From: Subtercola frigoramans
GTDB taxonomy: Bacteria > Actinomycetota > Actinomycetes > Actinomycetales > Microbacteriaceae
NCBI RefSeq assembly: GCF_016907385.1
Contig: NZ_JAFBBU010000001.1
Location: 1,116,001 to 1,180,000, forward strand
Length of the DNA stretch: 64,000 nt
Reading direction: 5' to 3'
Within the stretch, counting starts at the first letter, position 1. Each line of letters begins with the position of its first letter. Shown one piece after another: positions 25,522 to 34,313 of this stretch. Made by a program: the position numbers and the translations under genes. Below the pieces are notes generated by a model. That model made no database searches. It worked only from the letters and a program-made list of their open reading frames with translations, and had not been told where the DNA came from.

Positions 25522-26605
25522 TTCAGGCAAGAAGCCCGGGCGTCCCGGCGCTGTTCGGCGCACCAGCAAGGGGCCGCAAGTCGGTTCAGGTGGCCAGGGT
25601 CGCCAGGCCCTCGAGGGCAAGAAGCCCACGCCCAAAGCCGAAGACCGCCCGTACCATCCCGCAGGCAAGGCCAAGGCAGCTAAAGAGCGCTATGCCGCTG
25701 CCGGAGGCAAGGGCAAGCCCGGCGCTCCCACCCAGCCGCGCATCGCCGGGCGCGGCCCAGCCCCTCGTGGCGGCCCTGCCGCCCGCACGGGCAGCGCTGC
25801 CGGGGCTCCCCAGGAGCCGGCACGCCAGCAACGCCGCGCCCAGCGCGGAAATGAGGAGAGCGAGGTCGTGACCGGCCGCAACTCCGTCGTCGAAGCGCTC
25901 CGCGCGAAGATCCCTGCCACGGCGCTCTACATCGCTACCCGCATCGAGTACGACGAGCGCGTCAAGGAGCTCCTGCAGCTCGCGACGAGCAGAGGAATCC
26001 CGATTCTCGAGGTCATGAGGCCAGAGCTCGACCGCCTGGCCGGCTTCGACGCTGTGCATCAGGGCGTTGCCCTCAAGGTTCCGCCGTACGTCTACGCGCA
26101 TCCGGTCGACCTCTACGACGAGGTGCTCGCCCGCGGCGAAGTGCCCCTGCTGGTGGCGCTCGACGGCATCACCGACCCGCGCAACCTCGGGGCGATCATC
26201 CGCTCGACGGCGGCGTTCGGCGGCCAGGGCGTCATCGTTCCGCAGCGACGCTCGGTCGGGCTCACCGCCTCGGCGTGGAAGACCTCTGCCGGTGCGGCTG
26301 CACGTACGCCCGTGGCAATGGCCCCCAACCTCACCCAGACGCTCAAGGCGTTGAAGCAGAAGGGCGCCTTCGTCATCGGCCTCGACGGCGGGGGAGACAC
26401 TTCGCTTCCCGAACTCGACTTCGCCACCGGCCCGATCGTCATTGTGGTGGGCAGCGAGGGCAAGGGCCTGTCGCGGCTCGTCACCGAGACGTGCGACGCT
26501 GTGGTCTCCATTCCGATCAGCGCGTCGACCGAATCGCTGAACGCGGGCATCGCGGCGAGCGTGACGCTCTACGAGATCTCGCGCCTTCGCGCGCTGAAGC
26601 ACTAA
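25514..26605 (+). CDS. rlmB: 23S rRNA 2'-O-ribose methyltransferase RlmB-type
   Basis: A 363-residue SPOUT methyltransferase. A basic, disordered N-terminal extension (about residues 1-115, rich in Lys, Gly, Pro and Ala) precedes the substrate-binding domain ([20 protein letters not shown]) and the SPOUT fold with motif 1 [20 protein letters not shown], motif 2 [13 protein letters not shown] and motif 3 [18 protein letters not shown]. It modifies 23S rRNA in the peptidyl-transferase region by family knowledge. Overlap with cysS indicates co-transcription. Confidence 0.93.
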   Translation: MASSGKKPGRPGAVRRTSKGPQVGSGGQGRQALEGKKPTPKAEDRPYHPAGKAKAAKERYAAAGGKGKPGAPTQPRIAGRGPAPRGGPAARTGSAAGAPQEPARQQRRAQRGNEESEVVTGRNSVVEALRAKIPATALYIATRIEYDERVKELLQLATSRGIPILEVMRPELDRLAGFDAVHQGVALKVPPYVYAHPVDLYDEVLARGEVPLLVALDGITDPRNLGAIIRSTAAFGGQGVIVPQRRSVGLTASAWKTSAGAAARTPVAMAPNLTQTLKALKQKGAFVIGLDGGGDTSLPELDFATGPIVIVVGSEGKGLSRLVTETCDAVVSIPISASTESLNAGIAASVTLYEISRLRALKH

Positions 26606-26616
26606 AGGCGAGCGCA

Positions 26617-26715
26617 GCGGGTGCCCTGAACGGGCACTCGCTCTTAGCGCGGCGCGTCTCGCGCGGCGGGTGCCCTGAACGGGCACTCGCTCTTAGCGCG
26701 GCGCGTCTCGCGCGG
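26617..26715. repeat. Two tandem 49-bp repeats with hairpins after rlmB
   Basis: The 49-base unit starting GCGGGTGCCCTGAACGGGCA at 26617 recurs at 26666 with no visible change. Each unit holds the hairpin GTGCCC-TGAAC-GGGCAC and a CGCGCCG-rich palindrome. Lying between convergent genes, it may serve as a duplicated terminator. Confidence 0.8.
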
Positions 26716-26732
26716 GGGGCTCAGGATGCCCG

Positions 26733-28085
26733 TCAGACCTTCAGGCGCCAGTCCGGCTCCGCCTCGAGCGAGGCCGGGTCGGTGCCGAGCTGGTCGTCCT
26801 CGTCGTCTTCGTCCTCGTCGCTCACCGCGCCCGCCTGCACGGTGATGGGCAGCGTTATGAGGCCGGTCGGCGGCCCGACGACTGTCGCTTCATCGCGGCG
26901 GTGGCGCAGAATGTCGTTGATGTACGACGTGAGAGCCTCTGCGAGCGGCACATCGCGGCTCTCCTGCTGGCTCATGAACCAGCGGTGTTCGAGCAGTTGG
27001 TGAAAGACCTCGGCCGGCTCGAGCTTGCCCTTGAGATCCCGGGGGATGGCCCGCATCACCGGCTCGAACACTTTGGCCAGCCATTCGTGGGCCAGCATCT
27101 CTTCGTCGTAATCCTTGCGCCCGAAACGAAGCGTGTAGGAATCGAGGTCGTTGAGCAGGCGCCTGGCCTGGTTCTCGCCGGTGTCGAGCCCGGTGAGCCT
27201 CAGCAACCGGCGCTGGTGATGGCCAGCATCCACGACCTTAGGCTGGATGCGCACGGTCGTGCCGGACTCGTCGGTCTTGATCGCCAGTTCCTCAATGTCG
27301 AAGCCGAGCTCATTGAGGCGGTCGACACGCTCGCTGATGCGCCACCGCTCCGAGGTCGAGAACGACTCGGAGCCGGTGAGTTCCTTCCAGAGTGAGCGGT
27401 AGGCAGCCACGATGCCGTCGCTGATGCGAATGGGGTCGAGTTCGTCGGCGACACGGCCGCCGGCCTCGAGGTCCATGAGCTCGCCGGCGATGTTGACCCG
27501 GGCGATCTCGAGGTCGTTCTCGCGCTGGCCGTTCGAGAGCCCGCCTCCATAGAGCTGGCCGGTCTCCGCGTCGACCAGGTAGGCAGCGAAAGCACCGGCG
27601 TCGCGTCGGAACAGGGTGTTCGAGAGGGAGACGTCGCCCCAGAAGAAGCCGATGATGTGCAGGCGGACGAGCAGCACGGCCAGAGCATCCACCAGCCTTG
27701 TCGCCGTGTCGGGGCGGAGGGTCTGGGAGAAGAGTGCGCGATACGGCAGCGAGAACTTCAGGTGACGGGTCACGAGCACAGAGTTGAGGGGCATGTCGTT
27801 GCCGTCGGTGCGATTGGTGATGACGGCGAGCGGGTCGACGCACGGGATGTCGAGGGCCTGCAGGTTGCGCAGCATGGCGTACTCGCGCTTGGCCATCTCG
27901 TCGGTGGTCTCTTTGATTGCGATGACATGGCCGCTGAGGTGGGCGAACCGAACGAGGTGACGCGAAATGCCCTTGGGGAGCAGCGCGATGTTCTCGACCG
28001 GCCACTGGTCGAGCGGAAGATGCCACGGCAGGTCGAGAAGTGCAGGATCGACGGTTGCGGCAGTGATGTTCAGTGAGCCACTCAC
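26733..28085 (-). CDS. DUF4032 domain protein, kinase-like fold
   Basis: A 450-residue protein recognised as the actinobacterial DUF4032 family. The first 190 residues resemble a lipopolysaccharide-kinase-type fold: HVIAIKETTDEMAKREYAML supplies a Lys/Glu pair and GFFWGDVSLSNTLFRRD an HGD-like catalytic loop, with YLVDAETGQLY as the DFG-like segment. The C-terminus is a long acidic tail. The msiK gene lies upstream on the same strand, a pairing I recall in other actinobacteria, but the function is unknown. The kinase reading is inference. Confidence 0.75.
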   Translation of the reverse strand: MSGSLNITAATVDPALLDLPWHLPLDQWPVENIALLPKGISRHLVRFAHLSGHVIAIKETTDEMAKREYAMLRNLQALDIPCVDPLAVITNRTDGNDMPLNSVLVTRHLKFSLPYRALFSQTLRPDTATRLVDALAVLLVRLHIIGFFWGDVSLSNTLFRRDAGAFAAYLVDAETGQLYGGGLSNGQRENDLEIARVNIAGELMDLEAGGRVADELDPIRISDGIVAAYRSLWKELTGSESFSTSERWRISERVDRLNELGFDIEELAIKTDESGTTVRIQPKVVDAGHHQRRLLRLTGLDTGENQARRLLNDLDSYTLRFGRKDYDEEMLAHEWLAKVFEPVMRAIPRDLKGKLEPAEVFHQLLEHRWFMSQQESRDVPLAEALTSYINDILRHRRDEATVVGPPTGLITLPITVQAGAVSDEDEDDEDDQLGTDPASLEAEPDWRLKV

Positions 28086-28136
28086 AAAAGCTCCTCAGCT
28101 CGGTTGATCCAGCTTAACTGGAGCGGTGAAACAGAA

Positions 28137-28183
28137 CGAGCCTGCCGGAATTCGCCTCGATGCGACGAAAACCGACAGGCTCG
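28137..28183 (-). terminator. Terminator after msiK
   Basis: On the minus strand CGAGCCTGTCGG (28183-28172) and CCGGCAGGCTCG (28148-28137) form a stem of about 12 pairs with one mismatch, followed by TTCTGTTT. Confidence 0.7.
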
Positions 28184-28206
28184 GCCTGTGTGGTGGATGC
28201 TTCTGG

Positions 28207-29310
28207 CTACGCGGCGACGACTGGCCGGTTGCCGATGCGCTCGCCGCTCTCGTTGTTGAAGAGGTGAAGGTGACCGGGCTTGGCGGTGAGATAGACCTTC
28301 TCGCCGGCGTTCGGGTGCACGCGGCCGTCGACACGGGTGACGAGGTCGGTGCGCTTGCCGTTGATGTCGGCGTGGCCATAGAGGTAGCCGTCAGCGCCAA
28401 GCTCTTCGATCAGGTCGATGTCGACCGGGAGGCCCTCGCCGAACGTCTCAGCGACGACGATGTCTTCGGGGCGCACACCGATCGTGACCGTCTTGGCATT
28501 CACTGAGGCGAGCAGCTCGCGCTCGACCGGGATGACCGAGGTACCGAACTGCACACCGCCGTCGACCACGTCAGCGACGAACAGGTTCATTGCCGGGCTG
28601 CCGATGAATCCGGCGACGAAGACGTTGGACGGCTTCTCGTACAGGTCGCGTGGTGTGCCGACCTGCTGGAGCAGTCCATCTTTCAGAACAGCGATACGGT
28701 CGCCCATGGTGAGGGCTTCGGTCTGGTCGTGCGTGACGTAGACCGTGGTGACGCCGAGGCGACGAACGAGCGAAGCGATCTGGGTCCTGGTCTGAACGCG
28801 CAGCTTGGCGTCGAGGTTCGACAGCGGCTCGTCCATCAGGAACACCTGGGGCTGGCGCACGATGGCCCGGCCCATCGCGACACGCTGGCGCTGGCCACCG
28901 GAGAGCGCCTTGGGCTTGCGGCCGAGGTAGGGCTCGAGGTCGAGCAGCTTCGCGGCTTCGAGGACGCGGGTTGCACGTTCGTCTTTGTTGACGCCGGCGA
29001 TCTTGAGAGCGAAGCCCATGTTCTCAGCGACGGTCATGTGCGGGTAGAGAGCGTAGTTCTGGAAGACCATCGCGATATCGCGGTCTTTCGGCGGAACGTC
29101 GGTGACGTTTCGGTCCCCGATGAAGATGTTGCCCGAGTTGACCTCTTCGAGGCCGGCGAGCATGCGGAGCGAGGTGGACTTTCCGCAGCCCGAGGGGCCG
29201 ACGAGAACCAGGAACTCGCCGTCGGCGGTTTCGAGGTTGAGCTGGTCGACTGCTGCGCGGGTCGAGCCCGGGTAGAGCCGTGTTGCGTGATCAAACGTGA
29301 CTGATGCCAT
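28207..29310 (-). CDS. msiK: MsiK-type sugar ABC transporter ATP-binding protein
   Basis: A 367-residue ABC ATPase of the MalK/UgpC/MsiK group. Walker [10 protein letters not shown], signature LSGGQRQR, Walker B FLMDEPLSNLDA and H-loop YVTHDQTEALTMGDR are in order, followed by a C-terminal TOBE regulatory half (about residues 240-367). No permease or binding-protein genes are near, which fits MsiK, the shared ATPase serving several sugar transporters in actinobacteria. The specific sugars cannot be read here. Confidence 0.88.
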   Translation of the reverse strand: MASVTFDHATRLYPGSTRAAVDQLNLETADGEFLVLVGPSGCGKSTSLRMLAGLEEVNSGNIFIGDRNVTDVPPKDRDIAMVFQNYALYPHMTVAENMGFALKIAGVNKDERATRVLEAAKLLDLEPYLGRKPKALSGGQRQRVAMGRAIVRQPQVFLMDEPLSNLDAKLRVQTRTQIASLVRRLGVTTVYVTHDQTEALTMGDRIAVLKDGLLQQVGTPRDLYEKPSNVFVAGFIGSPAMNLFVADVVDGGVQFGTSVIPVERELLASVNAKTVTIGVRPEDIVVAETFGEGLPVDIDLIEELGADGYLYGHADINGKRTDLVTRVDGRVHPNAGEKVYLTAKPGHLHLFNNESGERIGNRPVVAA

Positions 29311-29594
29311 GGTTGTACTACTCCTTCACCGGCAGGTACGTGCCGGACGATCCGTTGTGATGGACTATGAGCCAGCGTCAGTGGTGGCCCACCCCTCAGT
29401 ATGTCATGGTGCTGCCCGGGCGGCCATCCGGATCCCGGGGAGTTGGATACCGTCTTCGGTTGGGCGCCTGTGGAGGACGTGGTTAGGGCATTCTCAGGGT
29501 CATTCATTACTATCGGTTGGTGGCTGCAAGCGATTGCGCCGCACTACCCCGACTTCTTCTTTCTCCCTCCCTCTCGAACTCCGGAGCAACACGT

Positions 29595-30497
29595 ATGACC
29601 AACGGCCGACCCGAAGACAGTCGCCAGAGCAAGAACCAGCGTCGCGAGGCTGCCCGCGAGAAGGCGAAGGTTCTCCGCGAAGAGCAGCGCAAGAAAGACC
29701 TCCGCAACAGGTGGATCCTGTTCAGCGGAATCGGCGTCGTCGTTGTAGCCATCATCGTCTGCGTCGTTCTGATCGTCGCCAGCTCCGTCAAGACCGCGGG
29801 CCCAGGCCCCCTCAACATGGCAAGCGACGGCATAAAGATCACGACCGGCAACGTCGCCGTCACAACCCCGGCCCTCGCTGCCGGTGAGCAGCCCACCCCG
29901 AGTGCGGCAAACCCCACCGGTGTGCTCGACATCCGCGTGTACATCGACTACATGTGCCCCTACTGCGGTCAGTTCGAGACAACGAACACCGAACAGATCA
30001 GCAAGTGGCTGACTCAGGGTGCAGCAACATACGAGGTGCATCCTCTCTCGTTGCTCGACCGGTCGTCTCTCGGTACCAAGTACTCGACCCGCGCAGCGAA
30101 TGCTGCAGCCTGCGTGGCCAACTACTCGCCGAACAACTTCTTCGACTTCAACTCGCTGCTCTTCACGAACCAACCGGCCGAGAACACCTCGGGCCTCACG
30201 GATGCCCAGCTCCAGGATTACGTGAAACAGTCTGGCGCGGGGTCGACAGACACCATCAACTCGTGCATCACGAACCAGGACTTCAAGGGCTGGGTCGCCG
30301 ACTCCACCACACGGGCGACAACCGAGCCTCTTCCCGGCTCGACTCTGGCAAAGGTCACGGGTACGCCGACGGTCCTCGTCGACGGCCAGCAGTACCAGGG
30401 CTCGCTGACCGACGCCAATGCGTTTGCGAACTTCGTACTGCAGGTCTCCGGCCAGTCGTCGTCGAGCGCTACTCCAACCCCGACCCCGGCTTCGTAG
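29595..30497 (+). CDS. Membrane-anchored DsbA-like thioredoxin-fold protein
   Basis: A 300-residue protein. A charged N-terminus (residues about 10-40, many Lys/Arg/Glu) precedes one transmembrane helix (WILFSGIGVVVVAIIVCVVL). The extracellular part is a DsbA-type thioredoxin fold with the redox motif CPYC in IDYMCPYCGQFE and the cis-Pro segment VTGTPTVLVDGQQY. A Ser/Thr/Pro tail ends the protein. It probably forms or exchanges disulphides in exported proteins. GGAG lies nine bases before the ATG at 29595; an upstream in-frame stretch lacks family features. Confidence 0.87.
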   Translation: MTNGRPEDSRQSKNQRREAAREKAKVLREEQRKKDLRNRWILFSGIGVVVVAIIVCVVLIVASSVKTAGPGPLNMASDGIKITTGNVAVTTPALAAGEQPTPSAANPTGVLDIRVYIDYMCPYCGQFETTNTEQISKWLTQGAATYEVHPLSLLDRSSLGTKYSTRAANAAACVANYSPNNFFDFNSLLFTNQPAENTSGLTDAQLQDYVKQSGAGSTDTINSCITNQDFKGWVADSTTRATTEPLPGSTLAKVTGTPTVLVDGQQYQGSLTDANAFANFVLQVSGQSSSSATPTPTPAS

Positions 30498-30582
30498 CGC
30501 GGTCCCGCGTTCGTGTTGGGGTCCGGGCGACACTGCGCCGTCCAGGCCGTGCCTCGTGCGTCGTCCCCGCCCTACGCATGAC

Positions 30583-30588
30583 TAGAAT
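30583..30588 (+). promoter_or_regulatory. Likely -10 box of the tRNA-Thr gene
   Basis: TAGAAT lies 14 bases before the tRNA 5' end, the usual distance for a short tRNA leader. No convincing -35 box was found at 16-18 bases upstream. Confidence 0.4.
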
Positions 30589-30602
30589 GGGGTGTTCGAC
30601 CT

Positions 30603-30678
30603 GCCGACGTGGCGCAATTGGTAGCGCACCGCTCTTGTAAAGCGGGGGTTACGGGTTCAAGTCCCGTCGTCGGCCCCA
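30603..30678 (+). tRNA. tRNA-Thr (anticodon UGU) with encoded CCA
   Basis: Acceptor arms GCCGACG (30603) and CGTCGGC (30668-30674), D-loop with AATTGGTAGCGC, anticodon loop CTTGTAA (UGU) and T-arm GGGTTCAAGTCCC. Bases 30676-30678 are CCA. The last 14 bases of the gene are also the start of a tandemly repeated 111-base unit downstream. Confidence 0.95.
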
Positions 30679-31000
30679 ATCCAGACGTGAAGCGTTGGTA
30701 CTCGCGAAGCGCTGCTTCGCCAGCGCTGGCGTCGCGGTGAGCATCCACTGGATGCTCCCTCATAGCTCCAGCGCGCGTCGTCGGCCCCAATCCAGCCGTG
30801 AAGCGTTGGTACTCGCGAAGCGTTGCTTCGCCAGCGCTGGCGTCGCGGTGAGCATCCACTGGATGCTCCCTCATAGCTCCAGCGCGCGTCGTCGGCCCCA
30901 ATCCAGACGTGAAGCGTTGGTACTCGCGAAGCGCTGCTTCGCCAGCGCTGGCGTCGCGGTGAGCATCCACTGGATGCTCCTTCATAGCTCCAGCGCGCGA
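30665..31000 (+). repeat. Three tandem 111-bp repeats starting inside tRNA-Thr
   Basis: CGTCGTCGGCCCCA, the tRNA 3' end including CCA, recurs at 30776 and 30887, each time followed by a nearly identical 97-base stretch. The unit contains palindromes GCGAAGCGCTGCTTCGC, CCAGCGCTGG and GAGCATCCACTGGATGCTC. Differences between copies are a few single bases, so the amplification is recent or maintained. A frame reads through all three copies on the minus strand only because 111 is a multiple of three. Confidence 0.9.
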
Positions 31001-31054
31001 CTCTGAGTGCACGATGGTCTCGCTGACAAGCGGGCTGACGATAGTCTCAGGGCC

Positions 31055-32848
31055 ATGAACCGGTCAGGGGCGCAGCCGAAAGGCCGGCGAATAATTCTCG
31101 CAGCCACCATCGGCGTCGCAGCCATCATCGGCTTCACGTCCTGCGTGTCCTCGGATATGCCGACGCCGACCGCGACCGCGAACCCGGTGTCGGTCGACAC
31201 CGCACCCTGCACCGGGGCCGATGGTGTGGGTGGTGTCGTGCCGACAGGACTTGGCCCCGGCGACATTGTCTCAGCAGTCGACCTCACGCCAACCGATTCC
31301 CAGAGTCCCGGGTTCCCGACAGCTTCGAGTGTCTGGCGGATGCTCTACGTGACCACAGGCGTCGACGAGAACGATCTCCAGCTGGTCTGTGGCATGGTTG
31401 CTGCGCCGATCGCTGGCCCGGCGTTGATCGGTGGCACCGGCAGAATGCTGGATTGGTCGCACGGCACCGTCGGCCTCGCTCAGGACTGCCTGCCGTCTAG
31501 CGACCCGGCGAACCTCTTCTGGGGCAAGATGCCAGGCGGCATCAATGCCATCGCGTGGGGGAGTGATGCTGGCAAGCATGAGGGAGATCCCGCGGGCGGG
31601 CTGCTGCAGTACGCGCTGAACAAGGGCATGGTCGTCACCGCGACCGACTATCAACCAGGCGAAACCTACGTCGTCGGCAAGATGGAGGCGTCTGCCGTTC
31701 TCGACGCTGCCAGGGCTGGCGCCCAACTGATGGACCAGACCTTCGCCTCGGCCGCTCCGACCGCATATGATTCTGTGATTTGGGGCCATTCTCAGGGTGG
31801 GCACGCCGCGCTCTGGGCCGGTCAGCTGGCTGAGTCGTACCTCGCGTCAACTCACCCTTCGCGGGTCACGCCTACCCTCACGCTTGTCGGTGTTGCGGCG
31901 ATGGCACCCGCAAGCAACTTCATCACTCTTGCGGGCCAGCCCAGCGTGCAGCCGGGTGATGGATTGGCCGACTGGGAGATGCACAAGAACGTCGGCCTGG
32001 ATCTGCCAGTGAAGTCACTCCAGATGCAGATCGGCCCGGCTCTGTTCTCCTACATCTTCGGGTCATGGAATTCGCTCGCCTCAGGCCGGGCCCCATCATC
32101 CACCGCCCAGTTTCCCGCCTTTCCTGTCTCTGGCCCAGCTCTCGAGCTGTCAGCGATTGTGACACCGAACCCAGGCGCGCAGACGGTCGCCGCCGTGCAG
32201 GCACTCTGCCTGACGGGAGCGCAGGCGAAGCAGGTTCAGGCCGAGGTTGAGAAGTACAGTGATGCACAGACAAACCCGATGTTGATCCCGTCGGTGTGGA
32301 ACCTCCCCTCGAGCTATTCGACTGGTGAATATTTCAAGGGTGGTCTCGACACGAGTTGCAGAGCGACCACCGACGCCATCCTCTCATCCTGGTGCGCGTG
32401 GATGCGGTGGAATCTGCCCGGTCCTCTCGGGACGAACCCCTTCGCCAAGGCGCCGATCGTCAATGGAGCGCCCGTTCCGCTGTTCATCGCCCAGGGCACT
32501 GCCGACGACGTCATCCACTGCACAGCTCCTCGTGGACAGCTGAACGTCTCGGTGCCTGCAGCGGCAGACTGTATGTCGCGCGCGCTCTACGACAGCCTCG
32601 CATCGGATGTCTACTGCCCGGCCGGCGGCACGGTTGGCCATCTCGAACTTCAGGCAGTGCGACCCGTGACCCTCGTGAGCCCCGCTTCTCACCTCGCGAT
32701 TCCGGGCGAGATCTCTGCGAAAGCTATCTCCGATGCAGCAGCTGATCTGGTCTTCGACGGGTCACCACTTCAGAAGTTCATGACCGCAGCCTTCGAAAAG
32801 ACCGTAGCTCCCGGTTGCTCTACCCAGGTCGCTAATCCCCTTCCCTAA
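31055..32848 (+). CDS. Secreted lipase-type alpha/beta hydrolase (lipoprotein)
   Basis: A 597-residue exported hydrolase of the secretory-lipase family. The signal peptide ends in GFTSC with a candidate lipid-modified Cys at residue 30. The nucleophile elbow is WGHSQGGHAA (catalytic Ser near residue 245), and ADDVIHCTAPRGQL supplies a late Asp and VGHLELQ a late His. It is longer than the usual 380-450 residues of the family, with extra segments before and after the core. TAGTCT (31042-31047) lies seven bases before the ATG. The substrate is unknown. Confidence 0.8.
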   Translation: MNRSGAQPKGRRIILAATIGVAAIIGFTSCVSSDMPTPTATANPVSVDTAPCTGADGVGGVVPTGLGPGDIVSAVDLTPTDSQSPGFPTASSVWRMLYVTTGVDENDLQLVCGMVAAPIAGPALIGGTGRMLDWSHGTVGLAQDCLPSSDPANLFWGKMPGGINAIAWGSDAGKHEGDPAGGLLQYALNKGMVVTATDYQPGETYVVGKMEASAVLDAARAGAQLMDQTFASAAPTAYDSVIWGHSQGGHAALWAGQLAESYLASTHPSRVTPTLTLVGVAAMAPASNFITLAGQPSVQPGDGLADWEMHKNVGLDLPVKSLQMQIGPALFSYIFGSWNSLASGRAPSSTAQFPAFPVSGPALELSAIVTPNPGAQTVAAVQALCLTGAQAKQVQAEVEKYSDAQTNPMLIPSVWNLPSSYSTGEYFKGGLDTSCRATTDAILSSWCAWMRWNLPGPLGTNPFAKAPIVNGAPVPLFIAQGTADDVIHCTAPRGQLNVSVPAAADCMSRALYDSLASDVYCPAGGTVGHLELQAVRPVTLVSPASHLAIPGEISAKAISDAAADLVFDGSPLQKFMTAAFEKTVAPGCSTQVANPLP

Positions 32849-32943
32849 CGTTTGGTGGGACGTGTTCTGAGGGTTTTCATTCAGCCCGTCGTGGCACGAT
32901 GGGACCGGGCGCCGATGCGCGCCCCAGACAGAAGGACTCTCCC

Positions 32944-33273
32944 GTGACTGTAATCAAGATCAACGCCATCACCGTGCAAGCCGACAGTGGCGACGAACTC
33001 GCCCAGCGCTTCGCTGCTCGTGCCGGAGCCGTTGACGGCCAGGCGGGGTTCGAGGGCTTCGAACTCCTGAAGCCCGTGGATGATCGCCACACCTGGCTCG
33101 TCGTCACCCGGTGGTCCGACGAGGAGTCGTTCCAGGCCTGGGTGAGTTCACCCGCATTCGGACACGGTCATCGCAGCGAGGCCGAGCGCACGGGGCAGCC
33201 GGCACCCGCCCACGTGGGTGTCAGCAGCGAACTGTGGTCGTATGTTGTTGCCGGCGGGTCTGGTACCAAGTAG
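32944..33273 (+). CDS. MhuD-like haem-degrading monooxygenase
   Basis: A 109-residue ABM-fold protein that aligns along its length with mycobacterial MhuD: it opens MTVIKINAITV with Asn7, keeps Arg26 and Trp66 (FQAWVSSPAF), and has a His in HGHRSEA at the position of the haem ligand, with a two-residue shortening there. MhuD cleaves haem to release iron. GAAGGA lies about eight bases before the GTG at 32944. The neighbours do not form an iron operon, though a DtxR-type regulator gene is elsewhere in the window. Confidence 0.82.
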   Translation: MTVIKINAITVQADSGDELAQRFAARAGAVDGQAGFEGFELLKPVDDRHTWLVVTRWSDEESFQAWVSSPAFGHGHRSEAERTGQPAPAHVGVSSELWSYVVAGGSGTK

Positions 33274-33313
33274 CACCAGCACCAGCACCAGCACCAGCAC
33301 CAGCACCAGCACC
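33274..33313. repeat. Hexanucleotide tandem repeat (CACCAG)6
   Basis: Six copies of CACCAG plus CACC begin directly after the stop codon of the MhuD-like gene. In the +1 frame they would read Ala-Pro repeats. Confidence 0.9.
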
Positions 33314-33403
33314 TCCCGGACCGGGACTTAAGACCCTATTTCCTGCCCAGCAATTCAGAGACGGTTTTCTTGGTGAGAAGATGAGTCTTGGAAGGGTCCT
33401 GTG

Positions 33404-33904
33404 ATGGATGGTTCGAGAGTCGCCCAGAAGAATGGGTCGGCACAGAGCAGTCTGCCGGTGCGGCACCTCACACTTGTGCCTCGCGGGCACACCGGCGGGC
33501 ACCCTGGTACCGCTGGGTTCCCCGCCCAAGACGTCGTGCGCCCCGCCTACCAGATCAACCCGATCTGTGCGCAGTTCGCCGAGCGGGTGAGATCCTCCGG
33601 AACAGTCTGGTTGCTCCACGACGACGCTGGAGTTCTCGTCTCGGCGCTCGGGGGCGAGAGGGCCGTCCCGTTCTGGTCGTCACGGGCGCTCGCGGAGAAG
33701 GCGAGCGAGAGCGACCTACTCGGCCGTAGCCTGTCGGCCATCGACGTCTCGCTCGCGGACTGGATCTCGAAGTGGCTCGTCAAACTCGAATTCCAGGGGG
33801 CAGTCGTGGGTCTGGACTGGCTCACCACGCACACCAACGGGCTCAACTACCATCCGGCAGCCGTGAAGCATTTCGCGACCCAGCACGCCGTGGCCCTTGT
33901 CTGA
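33404..33904 (+). CDS. DUF2750 domain protein
   Basis: A 166-residue protein. After about 50 variable residues comes a domain resembling DUF2750: SSGTVWLLHDDAGVLVS, then AVPFWSSRALAEKASES and DVSLADWISKWLVKLEFQ. The family has no known biochemical role; members are small soluble proteins often associated with immunity-type or stress genes. GGAAGGG precedes the start; GTG 33401 is an alternative three bases upstream of the chosen ATG. Confidence 0.72.
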   Translation: MDGSRVAQKNGSAQSSLPVRHLTLVPRGHTGGHPGTAGFPAQDVVRPAYQINPICAQFAERVRSSGTVWLLHDDAGVLVSALGGERAVPFWSSRALAEKASESDLLGRSLSAIDVSLADWISKWLVKLEFQGAVVGLDWLTTHTNGLNYHPAAVKHFATQHAVALV

Positions 33905-33962
33905 TGGCATACACCGGCCCGGCTTGCAGGGTTTTGCCAGCGGCTCGGCTTAGTCTCGTGCT

Positions 33963-34289
33963 GTGAACGCCACCGCCGCTACGACGATCGACGCAACACA
34001 GCCCCACTCTGTCTACGCCGCCACACCGTGGAGCGCGGACGTCTGGTTCCTGGCCCACGACGGCCGGTGCATCGGTTGGATCCGTCGGTACCACGAAGGC
34101 GATCACGAACTCTTCGGCGTGTACACCTACGGCTGCGACCAGCAGGGCCTTCGTGTCTGGGTTGCCTCCGAGCGGTCGTTGACGGGGGCCGGCGCGTACA
34201 TGGCGTCGCACGTCGCAGAGCTTCTCGAACGGTCCCGGTCACTCGGCCCCGACCCGGTGAATCCCCTCGGGCTGCACGAACGTCGCTGA
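33963..34289 (+). CDS. Hypothetical protein, 108 residues
   Basis: A 108-residue soluble protein with aromatic-rich WSADVWFLAHDGRCIGWIRR and YTYGCDQQGLRVWVASE. The GTG start lies six bases after TAGTCT (33951-33956), the leaderless pattern seen at many genes here, which supports its being expressed. No known domain was recognised. Confidence 0.6.
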   Translation: MNATAATTIDATQPHSVYAATPWSADVWFLAHDGRCIGWIRRYHEGDHELFGVYTYGCDQQGLRVWVASERSLTGAGAYMASHVAELLERSRSLGPDPVNPLGLHERR

Positions 34290-34313
34290 ACGCGGCGCGC
34301 GGCCAGCTGAACG

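Noticed and set aside
30665..31000. CRISPR array
   Set aside because: Three directly adjacent 111-base copies without unique spacers and without cas genes.
30572..31012. A minus-strand repeat protein over the tRNA-Thr repeats
   Set aside because: The frame stays open only because the repeat unit is 111 bases; it crosses the tRNA and has no ribosome site.
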